The notes beneath the pieces were generated by a model. It did not search any database and was not told where the DNA came from. It saw only the letters and a list, made by a program, of their open reading frames with translations. Of a stretch of 64,000 nucleotides of DNA, positions 44,009 through 52,134 are shown piece after piece. The DNA is from an uncultured Dorea sp. (GTDB lineage: Bacteria; Bacillota; Clostridia; Lachnospirales; Lachnospiraceae), in assembly GCA_910584615.1 (NCBI GenBank), contig CAJUAM010000013.1, forward strand, positions 5,515 through 69,514. Direction: 5' to 3'. The position numbers were made by a program, and so were the translations under genes. Within the stretch, counting starts at the first letter, position 1, and each line of letters starts with the position of its first letter.

Positions 44009-44988
44009 AGAAAGAAAAATTGGAGACAGAAAAGCCGAAAGTGTCTGTGATCATTCCTGTCTATAATGGGGAAAGATATCTGAAGCAATGTATGGATAGT
44101 ATTGTCGGGCAGACTTTAAAGGATATAGAGATTTTATGCGTAGATGACGGCTCTTCGGATAAGTCCCTTGAGATTATGGAAAGCTATATGCATAGAGATA
44201 AAAGAATCAAGGTGATATGTCAGAAAAATTCTGGTGCCGGCGCGGCGAGAAATAAAGGAATGTCACTGGCAAAGGGTGAATATCTGTCATTTTTGGATGC
44301 AGATGATTTCTTTGAGCCGGACATGCTTGAACAGACATATAAGAAAGCGAAAAAGCAGAATGCGCAGGTACTTGTATTTGGTTCGGACCAGTACAGGGAA
44401 GATCTGAGGACGTTTTGTCAGGTGGGCTGGACTCTTAGAAAGCATGCGCTGCCGCCGTATCGTCCCATGGATCACCGGACATTTACAGAAAATGTATTCA
44501 AAGTTTTTGTGGGGTGGACATGGGATAAGCTGTTTGAAAGAGAATTTGTCCAAGGATATAAACTTAATTTTCAAGAGCAGCGCACATCTAATGACCTTTT
44601 GTTTGTTTTTATGGCGATTGTGCTGGCAGAACGTATAGAGATAGAAGAAAAGATTCTGGTGCACCAGCGCAGGAACAATCCAAAGTCACTTTCCAATACA
44701 AGGGAACGATCATGGCAGTGTTTTTATGAAGCGCTTACGGCACTTCGGATAAATCTTGTAAAATATGGGCTGTATTATGAATTGGAGAAGGACTTTATTA
44801 ATTACGCGCTGCATTTTTCGTTATGGAATCTGAATACCCTGCAGGGAGAGAAAAAGAAAGAACTATGTAAGATGTTAAAGAAACGGTGGTTTCGGGAGCT
44901 TGGGATCACGGAACATAAGAAAGAATATTTTTATGATCAAATAGAATATGAGCAATATCGAGAGATAACACGATCATATTTTTGGTAA
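44005..44988 (+). CDS. GT2 glycosyltransferase (TTG start)
   Basis: The 327-residue GT2 has VSVIIPVYNGERYLKQCMDS, then CVDDGSSDKSLEIM, and the metal motif FLDADDFFEPDM. The start is TTG at 44005, overlapping the upstream stop as TTGA. GGAGGA lies at 43991-43996 with 8-bp spacing, which decides for the TTG. A terminator follows immediately. Confidence 0.9.
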   Translation: MKKEKLETEKPKVSVIIPVYNGERYLKQCMDSIVGQTLKDIEILCVDDGSSDKSLEIMESYMHRDKRIKVICQKNSGAGAARNKGMSLAKGEYLSFLDADDFFEPDMLEQTYKKAKKQNAQVLVFGSDQYREDLRTFCQVGWTLRKHALPPYRPMDHRTFTENVFKVFVGWTWDKLFEREFVQGYKLNFQEQRTSNDLLFVFMAIVLAERIEIEEKILVHQRRNNPKSLSNTRERSWQCFYEALTALRINLVKYGLYYELEKDFINYALHFSLWNLNTLQGEKKKELCKMLKKRWFRELGITEHKKEYFYDQIEYEQYREITRSYFW

Positions 44989-45017
44989 CGGGAAAGGGAT
45001 ACTTTCCCGTTTTTTTG
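44988..45017 (+). terminator. Strong terminator between the GT genes and the Ig-like protein gene
   Basis: ACGGGAAAG at 44988-44996 pairs perfectly with CTTTCCCGT at 45002-45010 and is followed by seven Ts. It makes the Ig-like gene dependent on its own promoter. Confidence 0.92.
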
Positions 45018-45088
45018 TGCTTTATTTTAATTGTCTGATAATACATAGAAAATCTAAATAAATGAATCTATATATATGATATACCAAT

Positions 45089-45120
45089 TGGACAAAAATA
45101 TAGGGGGGGGGGGGTATAAT
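45089..45120 (+). promoter_or_regulatory. Putative phase-variable promoter with G12 spacer tract
   Basis: TGGACA at 45089-45094 (5 of 6 matches to the -35) and a perfect TATAAT at 45115-45120 enclose a 20-bp spacer. That spacer consists of 8 bp of AT-rich sequence and a run of 12 Gs (45103-45114). The optimum spacing of 17 would need nine Gs. A homopolymer in this position changes length by slipped-strand mispairing and so switches transcription, as known for Neisseria and Bordetella surface genes. It drives the secreted Ig-like protein at 45174. Confidence 0.7.
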
Positions 45121-45173
45121 TAAAAAATAGATTATTAACAGTATCGTATGGCATTTATTGAGGAGGGAAAGTT

Positions 45174-47633
45174 ATGAGAATATATAAGAAAGGAGTACTT
45201 TCAATAATCGTGACGTTTGCGTTGATATTGGGATGTTTTACAGGATCGGGGATAACTGTAAGGGCAGGAATATTAGAGGTCAATATATCGTCAGATGAAT
45301 TGGAAGGCAATGGGGGAGAGGTTGCGGTAACGGTTACCGGTGAGAATCTGGGAGATGTAGTCTGGTGGGTGCTTGAAAAGCAGGTATCTGTGCAGGAAGG
45401 AAATGAAGTATACGAAACAGCAGGAGAAGATATGAATACCGCGGATGTAGGAGAAAGCGGTATGAGTGCGGAATTCCCTGTACAAATTCCGGAAAATGAG
45501 AAAGATACAAAGGAGGTATATCGAGTCAGAGTCTCCAGAACAAATCCCTATAACCCTGAATCCGGTGAGTATACATGGGAAAAAATGAATGTTAAAGTCA
45601 CTGTTGCAGTTAAAGATGACGGGATGCTTATGAAAGCAGAGAATGAGAAAAAGGAAGAAAATGAGCATTCACAGACAGCAGCAGAAAGTGAGCGGACCCA
45701 GATGACTGCAGAAGCAGACAATGTAACAGAAGCACAGAATGAGGCGGCGGCATCCGATGAATCTGCAGATGTAACCGAAGTATCAAAAGTATCTGAGACG
45801 CTGCCAAAAGAGCCTGCTATGGAAAAAGACATGACAGTGCAGGGCGTGGCTTCACAGTCGTCCTCTGTGCCGAAGTATCATAATATTCCGCCATATCAGG
45901 AGAAAAATGTACATGGCGGAACATCTGTGAAAATAAAGAGTCTGCCTGTTGAAGAAATTGTAGACGGCAAACCGGGCGGTAAGATAGAGCCATTTGCAAA
46001 TACAATTAAGTTTCAAATTTTTGACAGTACAAAACAGAAGACAGAGAAAATTGTGGAAGCTAAAAATGGCAGACTTCCTGATCTGGACCTGATTGATAAC
46101 CATACATATATTATTACAGCAAAAGATAAGAATTATAAGGTTGTAAGAGCTGAAACTACAACGACAAAGTTATCAAAGAACGCATACATATGGGTTCATA
46201 ACGGAAAGATTTTTGACATTAAGAAAAATGCGGATACCTATGATTATCCTGAATTTAAAAGCCTGCAGGTCGCAAAAAAAGACAGTTCCGATACGGATGA
46301 TGATGACAGGGTGCTCCTTCGGCTGCCAGTTTATTATAAAAACGGTAACGGTGAGTTGAGGAATGTTCCGGTCAGGCTGGTGAGCGCAGTTGAGACTATT
46401 GAAACCACTACGGGTGACAACGGGAGATTCCGTCATGGAGCTGCGGGGTATGATATCCGCCTTCTGGAAGATGTGACGTATATTATCGTAGTGGATGATG
46501 AAAAGTATGGTATTGAATCATTCCCTATTGCGGCTAAAGACAAGTCAGAGTACCGGACTGACAAGGGACGTCCTGGTGAAAGGTATTTTTATGACCATGC
46601 GGATTGCCATCAGGTAAATGAAATCCGACTGGTGGATAAAAAGGATGCACATAAGAATGACAAGACCATCACAAGTTTGTCAGGAAAAACTACAATATCA
46701 GGATTTAATTTCAAGGATTTTCTTGCTATAGAAAAAAAACTCAGTAAAAATCTGGTAACGGGATTAGACGGGAAAGATTACGACGTCTTCGATATTAGTG
46801 TGATTAACCCGCACAGATGGGAAATATCAAAGCTTGCCGCCGGCAGTTTTAAGATTACGGAAAAAATTGAAGCATCAAAGAAAGTTGCCAATGTCTACTA
46901 TATAGACAATGCAGGGAAGCTGAAGTCAATTGGATTTAAACAGGATGATAACCGTGTAAGCTTTACAATGAAAAGTCTGTCCGTGCATCCGGTTGTGATT
47001 GAGTACCGGGCGGCTGTTAAAGATAATCATTCCAATTCTTCTGGAAATAACTCTGCGGTTTCGGGGAAACCCTCCGGGAAACCTTCCGGTGTTTCAGGAA
47101 AACGTACTGCAGTTAAAAAGGTCACAGTAAGCGGCGATTCAAAAAGTATTGCTGCCGGAAAAAAAGTAAAGCTGACAGCTAAGGTGACTCCGTCAAATGC
47201 AACAAATAAAGCTGTCAAATGGACAAGTTCTAATAAGAAATATGCAACTGTGGACTCTAAAGGTAAGGTTACGCTAAAGAAAGCTGGTGCTGGAAAGACA
47301 GTCAAAATTACTGCGGCTGCGAAAGATGGAAGCGGAAAAAAAGGAGTTTATCAGATTAAGATCATGAAGAACGCTGTTACAAGGATTAGTCTGAAAGCGC
47401 CGAAAACAGTGAAAGCCGGAAAGAAAGCAACAGTAAAAGCAACGGTTAAAACGAACGGAAAGAAAGCTAATAAAAAGTTAAAATGGTCATCTTCCAATAA
47501 AAAGTACGCGACTGTAAATTCCAAAGGAAAAGTTACAGCGAAAAAGTCAGGAAAGGGCAAAACAGTTAAGATTACTGCGAAAGCGACAGATGGAAGCGGA
47601 AAGAAAAAGACAGTGGCGATCAAGATTAAATAA
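45174..47633 (+). CDS. Secreted surface protein with lysine-rich Ig-like (BIG2-type) repeats
   Basis: An 819-residue exported protein. A signal peptide (about 1-31, KGVLSIIVTFALILGCFTGS) is followed by an Ig-like domain (about 32-145), an acidic low-complexity linker (about 150-230), a central region with carboxypeptidase-regulatory-like beta modules, and two tandem BIG2-like domains at about 645-819. These repeat WTSSNKKYATVDSKGKVTLK and WSSSNKKYATVNSKGKVTAK and are extremely Lys-rich. There is no LPXTG motif, so attachment may be through the basic domains to anionic wall polymers (inference). The gene is behind the G12 promoter and 21 bp before a paralogue. Confidence 0.85.
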   Translation: MRIYKKGVLSIIVTFALILGCFTGSGITVRAGILEVNISSDELEGNGGEVAVTVTGENLGDVVWWVLEKQVSVQEGNEVYETAGEDMNTADVGESGMSAEFPVQIPENEKDTKEVYRVRVSRTNPYNPESGEYTWEKMNVKVTVAVKDDGMLMKAENEKKEENEHSQTAAESERTQMTAEADNVTEAQNEAAASDESADVTEVSKVSETLPKEPAMEKDMTVQGVASQSSSVPKYHNIPPYQEKNVHGGTSVKIKSLPVEEIVDGKPGGKIEPFANTIKFQIFDSTKQKTEKIVEAKNGRLPDLDLIDNHTYIITAKDKNYKVVRAETTTTKLSKNAYIWVHNGKIFDIKKNADTYDYPEFKSLQVAKKDSSDTDDDDRVLLRLPVYYKNGNGELRNVPVRLVSAVETIETTTGDNGRFRHGAAGYDIRLLEDVTYIIVVDDEKYGIESFPIAAKDKSEYRTDKGRPGERYFYDHADCHQVNEIRLVDKKDAHKNDKTITSLSGKTTISGFNFKDFLAIEKKLSKNLVTGLDGKDYDVFDISVINPHRWEISKLAAGSFKITEKIEASKKVANVYYIDNAGKLKSIGFKQDDNRVSFTMKSLSVHPVVIEYRAAVKDNHSNSSGNNSAVSGKPSGKPSGVSGKRTAVKKVTVSGDSKSIAAGKKVKLTAKVTPSNATNKAVKWTSSNKKYATVDSKGKVTLKKAGAGKTVKITAAAKDGSGKKGVYQIKIMKNAVTRISLKAPKTVKAGKKATVKATVKTNGKKANKKLKWSSSNKKYATVNSKGKVTAKKSGKGKTVKITAKATDGSGKKKTVAIKIK
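47105..47630 (+). repeat. Tandem BIG2-coding repeats, copy in first Ig-like gene
   Basis: Two tandem units of about 85 codons, each with SSNKKYAT and a DGSGKK block. They resemble the two units at 48917-49442 in the next gene at protein and partly at DNA level, which points to a duplicated module. Confidence 0.75.
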
Positions 47634-47654
47634 TTGACAGCAGAGAGGGAAAAT

Positions 47655-49445
47655 ATGAACAGATATATAAAAAGAATCATAACGGGTATGATAGTATTGA
47701 CAATGATTTTTAGCGGTTTTACAGGAATAGGCACACTTGTGGTTAAGGCGGCAAGTGATACATTATCTATTCAGGTTCTGGAAGGGAATCAACCGGTAGA
47801 GGGGATGCAGCTGATACTGAAGGCAAGTGATGACTTTGATGATGATATTGAATTTGACATCAAAACAGATAAGGATGGAATAGCTACATATGAAGCAGCA
47901 GGAGATGAGTCTATGGAGCCATATTATATCCAGCCTGCGGAAGGCAGTGGATATAATATGGGGACAGAAGCTCTAGAAGTAGTGTTTGGAAGGAATGGGA
48001 TTGAAAAAGTAGGTAAATATGATTATGATGGAAGTACAAAAACTATCTCAGTAGAGAGTACCGGAGGCGGACAAACTAAAAAGCCGGATATAGAAACAGC
48101 AGATTCTTCCCTTAAAGAAGCAAACAGAGGCGGACAGACTGTAACAATTACTGCAACAGGCGCTAATCTTACCGGGCTTGCCGGAAAGATTTGTTATCAA
48201 ATTTGGTATATAACAGAAAATAATGCTGAATTTGAAGCAGAAAATGTTCAGACTGCATCGTCATCAGGAACTGACACTGAACAGGAATTTAGCGTTAAAC
48301 TGCCGGCAGCTTCAGAATATCCTAAAGCAGTTGCATGGAAACTCAGGGTAAATACGCCGGACGCAGATGGATGGGTTTCAACAGATAAGATCACTATTTC
48401 CAAGGATAGTGCTACTGGTGAAATAGCGGCACTTAAAGCAGCTATTGCAGGGAAAAAGCTTCTTGATCAGGAAAATTACTCCAGAAAAAGCTGGGGGGTT
48501 TTCAGTGAAACGGTAGAGGCAGCTCAAGTTATATATGAAGATATAGAAGCTTCGAATTTAAAATGTCGGGCAGCACTTTTGGAGATTGAAAATGCAAAAT
48601 CAGCGCTTATCCTTGTGAAAGATCTTGCGACAGCAGGAACTAAAGCAACTTTAAATGCTGCCATTAAAGAAGCGGCAAGTCTTAATGCAGCAGACTTTAC
48701 AACGGAGAGCTGGAAAATATATAGTGATGCAATTTGTGTGGGAAAGACTTTGACAGCGGAGGAAGACGCTACAGAAGAACAGTGTCAGGCTGCTGTCAGG
48801 CGGATTGAAGCTGCAAGGGCGGCACTCGTAAAACAGAAAACGCCTGATAAGCAGGAATCGCCTGATAAGCAGGAAACACCTAATAAGCAGCCATCGTCTA
48901 AACCTGGTAAAAAAACTGTTAAAGTTTCCAAAATCACGATCAGCGGTAGTTCAAAAAGTATTGCTGCCGGCAAAAAGATTAAACTTACTGCCAAAATCTC
49001 GCCTGCAAAAGCAACAAATAAAGCAGTTAAATGGAAAACTTCTAATAAAAAATATGCGACCGTAAGTGCAAAAGGCAATGTTACTCTCAAAAAAGCGGGA
49101 GCAGGCAAAACAGTCACAATTACAGCTTCAGCGGCAGATGGCAGCGGAAAAAAGGCAACTTATAAGATTAAAATCATGAAGAATGCCGTTAAAAGTATCA
49201 GCCTGAAAGCAGGGAAATCTGTAAAAGCAGGAAAGTCATTAAAGATAAAAGCGACTGTAAAGACTACAGGAAAAAAGGCTAATAAAACGTTGAAGTGGAC
49301 ATCTTCCAATAAAAAATATGCTACTGTGTCTGCCAAAGGAGTTGTGAAAGCTAAAAAGGCGGGAAAAGGTAAAAAAGTCAAAATTACAGCTGCGGCGACA
49401 GACGGAAGTAACAAGAAAAAGACAATTACAATTAAAATCAAATAG
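47655..49445 (+). CDS. Secreted surface protein with FIVAR-like and BIG2-type domains
   Basis: A 596-residue exported protein. A signal peptide (about 1-32, IKRIITGMIVLTMIFSGFTG) leads to a prealbumin-like beta domain (about 35-140) and an Ig-like domain related to that of the upstream protein. Two helical FIVAR-like repeats (about 255-395) follow, marked by ENYSRKSWGVFSETVEAA and DFTTESWKIYSDAICVGK. A short PDKQES-type repeat linker and two Lys-rich BIG2-like domains, nearly identical in pattern to those upstream, end the protein. GAGAGGGAAA precedes ATG 47655. The gene is co-transcribed with 45174 and so under the same G12 promoter. Confidence 0.87.
   Translation: MNRYIKRIITGMIVLTMIFSGFTGIGTLVVKAASDTLSIQVLEGNQPVEGMQLILKASDDFDDDIEFDIKTDKDGIATYEAAGDESMEPYYIQPAEGSGYNMGTEALEVVFGRNGIEKVGKYDYDGSTKTISVESTGGGQTKKPDIETADSSLKEANRGGQTVTITATGANLTGLAGKICYQIWYITENNAEFEAENVQTASSSGTDTEQEFSVKLPAASEYPKAVAWKLRVNTPDADGWVSTDKITISKDSATGEIAALKAAIAGKKLLDQENYSRKSWGVFSETVEAAQVIYEDIEASNLKCRAALLEIENAKSALILVKDLATAGTKATLNAAIKEAASLNAADFTTESWKIYSDAICVGKTLTAEEDATEEQCQAAVRRIEAARAALVKQKTPDKQESPDKQETPNKQPSSKPGKKTVKVSKITISGSSKSIAAGKKIKLTAKISPAKATNKAVKWKTSNKKYATVSAKGNVTLKKAGAGKTVTITASAADGSGKKATYKIKIMKNAVKSISLKAGKSVKAGKSLKIKATVKTTGKKANKTLKWTSSNKKYATVSAKGVVKAKKAGKGKKVKITAAATDGSNKKKTITIKIK
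48843..48896 (+). repeat. Three 18-bp linker repeats
   Basis: Three units of 18 bp encode PDKQES, PDKQET and PNKQPS between the FIVAR-like and BIG2 domains. Such in-frame linker repeats can vary in copy number. Confidence 0.7.
48917..49442 (+). repeat. Tandem BIG2-coding repeats, copy in second Ig-like gene
   Basis: Two tandem units of about 85 codons, paralogous to 47105-47630. Both genes end in the same Ile-Lys-Ile-Lys coding pattern followed by a stop. Confidence 0.75.
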
Positions 49446-49457
49446 CGTGTTAAGGAG

Positions 49458-49492
49458 CTGTCCATGGCGTGATCCTGCTATGGACAGTTTTT
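49458..49492 (+). terminator. Terminator after the Ig-like pair
   Basis: CTGTCCAT at 49458-49465 pairs with ATGGACAG at 49480-49487, followed by five Ts. Confidence 0.8.
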
Positions 49493-49508
49493 GATGCAGT
49501 ACACAGCA

Positions 49509-49537
49509 TTGAAAAAATATCATAAACATATTATGAT
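49509..49537 (+). promoter_or_regulatory. Promoter of the fourth glycosyltransferase gene
   Basis: TTGAAA at 49509-49514 and TATGAT at 49532-49537 are separated by 17 bp. Confidence 0.65.
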
Positions 49538-49613
49538 AAGAACATAATAAAAAATGCGGATAATCAGAATAAGCGCAGAGTCACGTAACGGCTTAAAGGA
49601 AAGTGTGGAACAG

Positions 49614-50735
49614 ATGAAAAAGAACGGCGTAAAAAGCAATAAAGTATCTGTAGTTATACCTGTCTACAACGGGGAAAAGTATATAGGACAGATGTTAGAA
49701 TCGGTTTTGGGACAAAGCCTGCAGGAGATAGAGATTATCTGTGTAAATGATGGTTCCACGGATGATTCGTGCGGTGTTATCAAAAGATTTATGAAGAGAG
49801 ACTCAAGGATCACTTTGTTACAACAGCCTAATCTGAACGCGGGTGCAGCCAGGAACAGAGGACTTATGAAAGCAAAGGGAAAGTACATTGTGTTCTGGGA
49901 TGCGGATGATAAGTTTGACAGGAAAGCTTTAGAGCTTATGTATAGGAAAATACAGAAAAAACAGGCGGATATATGTGTGTGCGGTGTTTGCGAGTTCACC
50001 AATGAAGGTAAAATATATGAAACAGATGGTTATTTAAAGACTGCCTTCATTCCGGGGTGTGACCCTTTTAATAAATATGACATGTGTGATATGATTTTTA
50101 GTTTTGCTTCGAATGTTGTCTGGAATAAGATGTTCAGACGAGAATTTCTTATGACTCATAATCTGTGTTTTCAGGAAATACGCCAGGCGAATGATACGGC
50201 ATTTGTCATGAAAGCATTATATCAGGCAGATAGGATTACCTGTGTTGAAAAGTATCTTGCTTTTTATCGGATGACGCATGCAGGAAGCCTTACCGGAAAT
50301 TCTTCGGAGACAGTTTTCTGCCCGTATGAGTCCTATATGTACACATTGCATGAGTTGAAAAAAGATCCTGATTTTCCTGTTGTGAAAAGGAGTTTTTGTA
50401 ATAAGGCGGCTAAAGGGATGTTCCGGGCATTAAATATACAGACCTCCTTTGAGGCATACAGGCAGTTATATCAGTTTCTTCAGAGAGAAGGACTTTCTAA
50501 TCTAGGTCTTTTACAATGCTGTGAGAAAGATATGGAAGAGGACTGGCTGTACACCGATTTAAATCTAATAAAGACAATTTCTGCGGAAGAATTTTTGTTT
50601 CATAAGGCAAATGAGAGGAGAATGGATAGAGATCAATTGAAATATACACTAAAAAGGGTACGCAGAAGACTTGCCATATTGTTGTCATTGAATCAGAGAT
50701 TTAAGGAGATCAGGAGATTAGTGAAAAAGGGGTAG
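49614..50735 (+). CDS. GT2 glycosyltransferase
   Basis: A 373-residue GT2: VSVVIPVYNGEKYIGQMLES, then VNDGSTDDSCGVIKRF, and FWDADDKFDRKAL as the metal motif. The C-terminus is basic and helical (LKRVRRRLAILLSLNQRFKE). Starts at ATG 49554, GTG 49605 and ATG 49614 are all in frame; the last sits closest to the conserved domain and follows AAAGGA at a long spacing. Its own promoter separates it from the phase-variable pair. It may glycosylate the neighbouring surface proteins, which is inference. Confidence 0.88.
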   Translation: MKKNGVKSNKVSVVIPVYNGEKYIGQMLESVLGQSLQEIEIICVNDGSTDDSCGVIKRFMKRDSRITLLQQPNLNAGAARNRGLMKAKGKYIVFWDADDKFDRKALELMYRKIQKKQADICVCGVCEFTNEGKIYETDGYLKTAFIPGCDPFNKYDMCDMIFSFASNVVWNKMFRREFLMTHNLCFQEIRQANDTAFVMKALYQADRITCVEKYLAFYRMTHAGSLTGNSSETVFCPYESYMYTLHELKKDPDFPVVKRSFCNKAAKGMFRALNIQTSFEAYRQLYQFLQREGLSNLGLLQCCEKDMEEDWLYTDLNLIKTISAEEFLFHKANERRMDRDQLKYTLKRVRRRLAILLSLNQRFKEIRRLVKKG

Positions 50736-50767
50736 AAGAACAAAGGCAACTACAGTCTGACAGATAA

Positions 50768-50796
50768 TTGTTATTTTTAAAAAAATAGGGTATACT
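50768..50796 (+). promoter_or_regulatory. Promoter of trxA
   Basis: TTGTTA at 50768-50773 and TATACT at 50791-50796 are separated by 17 bp. Confidence 0.7.
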
Positions 50797-50865
50797 AAAT
50801 TCAGTATCAGTTACGAGGGAAAGCAGTTTTTGCTCTTATATTTACAAAGTGAAAGGAAGAAGGAT

Positions 50866-51174
50866 ATGGGTGTATTACATTTAACGAAAGAAAATTTTAG
50901 TGAGGAAGTATTGAGTTCGAAGGCCGGGGTGCTGGTTGATTTTTGGGCTTCATGGTGTGGGCCATGTCAGATGATAGGACCGGTGATCGAGGAGATAGCG
51001 GGAGAGGTTTCGGATGTTAAGGTCTGTAAAGTGGATGTTGATGCCGAGCCGGAACTCGCAAGGAAGTACAAGGTATTATCTATTCCTACACTTATGGTAT
51101 TTAAAGACGGGGAGCTTATAAAGCGTGAAAGCGGTGCGAAGTCGAAGGAAGAGATATTGGAAATGTTAAAATAA
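50866..51174 (+). CDS. trxA: Thioredoxin
   Basis: A 102-residue thioredoxin that reduces protein disulfides. The active site WASWCGPCQM and the cis-Pro segment SIPTLMVFKDGE are intact, with full family length. ATG 50866 follows GAAAGGAAGAAGG; in-frame codons back to 50830 lie outside the conserved fold. No thioredoxin reductase gene is adjacent. Confidence 0.95.
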   Translation: MGVLHLTKENFSEEVLSSKAGVLVDFWASWCGPCQMIGPVIEEIAGEVSDVKVCKVDVDAEPELARKYKVLSIPTLMVFKDGELIKRESGAKSKEEILEMLK

Positions 51175-51188
51175 AGTCGCTTTTTTCA

Positions 51189-51217
51189 TTGATTTTTCTG
51201 CGCGTCAATATTATAAT
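51189..51217 (+). promoter_or_regulatory. Promoter of the SprA-like gene
   Basis: TTGATT at 51189-51194 and TATAAT at 51212-51217 are separated by 17 bp. Confidence 0.75.
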
Positions 51218-51270
51218 AAAAGAAATATGAGTTTTGATTTATAAGGGAAGATGTTGCGGAGGTGATGAGC

Positions 51271-51984
51271 TTGATAGGCGGTATTTATGCTTCAGGCATT
51301 TATTTTAACAATTATCAGTATAGAAACGCGGCCCATAGTGCAGCTGCACAGAGCGGTCAGGTAGAAGCAGCGGGAAAGACGGAACAGGCACAGGCAGCAG
51401 GAAGAACGGGCGGTGTTGTCGCAGTAACCCGTGCGGCTAATCCGGGAGTGCCAGTAGAGCCGGTAGATCCGGTTCCGGCTGTGACGAATGAGTCTTCCAG
51501 CGGAGTTGGACGTATGCTTCCGTTTATGCGAAAGGGAGCCGATCCGGTAGAGATGGCGGTACGCATGCGTATACAGCAGTACGATCCGGGGAAGGCGGAA
51601 AGTGAGTCCGGTGTAGAGGGGGCTATGAAGGCTTCTGAGGAGGGCAAATGTCAGACTTGTGAACAGCGGAAATATCAGGATGGTTCCGACGATCCGGGAG
51701 TATCTTTTAAAACAGCATCCCATATTGCGCCGGAGCAGGCTGCGTCAGCCGTAAGGGGGCATGAGATGGAGCATGTCGTGAGAGAACAGGCGAAGGCACA
51801 AAGAGAAGACCGCAAGGTTGTGAGTCAGAATGTGAGTATTCATACAGACATCTGTCCGGAATGCGGTGACGTGTATGTGTCCGGCGGTACAACCAGAACA
51901 GTAACAGCAGCGGAGAACCCGCAGCCGGATCAGACTACGCAGACGGCAAATGATATATATAAGCCGTTTTTTGCAGTTGCGTAA
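51271..51984 (+). CDS. SprA-family putative metalloprotease
   Basis: A 237-residue protein. The N-terminal third is low-complexity, Ala/Gln-rich and then Pro/Val-rich (PVEPVDPVPAV). The middle has a Cys pair in KCQTCEQRKYQDGS. The C-terminal domain has RGHEMEHVVREQAKAQ, an HExxH metal site, followed by CPECGDVYVSGG. This matches SprA-related putative metallopeptidases; substrates are unknown. The TTG start at 51271 is chosen because GGAGG (51258-51262) is 8 bp upstream; GTG 51262 and ATG 51265 would be too close. Confidence 0.77.
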   Translation: MIGGIYASGIYFNNYQYRNAAHSAAAQSGQVEAAGKTEQAQAAGRTGGVVAVTRAANPGVPVEPVDPVPAVTNESSSGVGRMLPFMRKGADPVEMAVRMRIQQYDPGKAESESGVEGAMKASEEGKCQTCEQRKYQDGSDDPGVSFKTASHIAPEQAASAVRGHEMEHVVREQAKAQREDRKVVSQNVSIHTDICPECGDVYVSGGTTRTVTAAENPQPDQTTQTANDIYKPFFAVA

Positions 51985-52003
51985 TTAAAAATATGATATT
52001 TTT

Positions 52004-52045
52004 AAGCGGTATCAGCAAATTGGCTGATGCCGCTTGTTGGTTTTG
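52004..52045 (+). terminator. Terminator after the SprA-like gene
   Basis: AAGCGGTATCAGC pairs with GCTGATGCCGCTT (one wobble), followed by a T-rich but interrupted tail. Confidence 0.6.
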
Positions 52046-52134
52046 CGATAATGGACTTTGCGGTCAGGCGGTTATAGAGATTTAAGAAGACTTTTTAGCG
52101 GTTTAAGTATACACAGCAGAGGAGAAGCGCAGAG

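Noticed and set aside
45103..45114. G12 as a pure assembly artefact
   Set aside because: The tract length may be uncertain by a base or two, but its place between a good -35 and a perfect -10 is not explained by error.
47105..49442. CRISPR-like repeats
   Set aside because: The repeats are in-frame protein-coding Ig-like modules with variable spacing and no spacer pattern.
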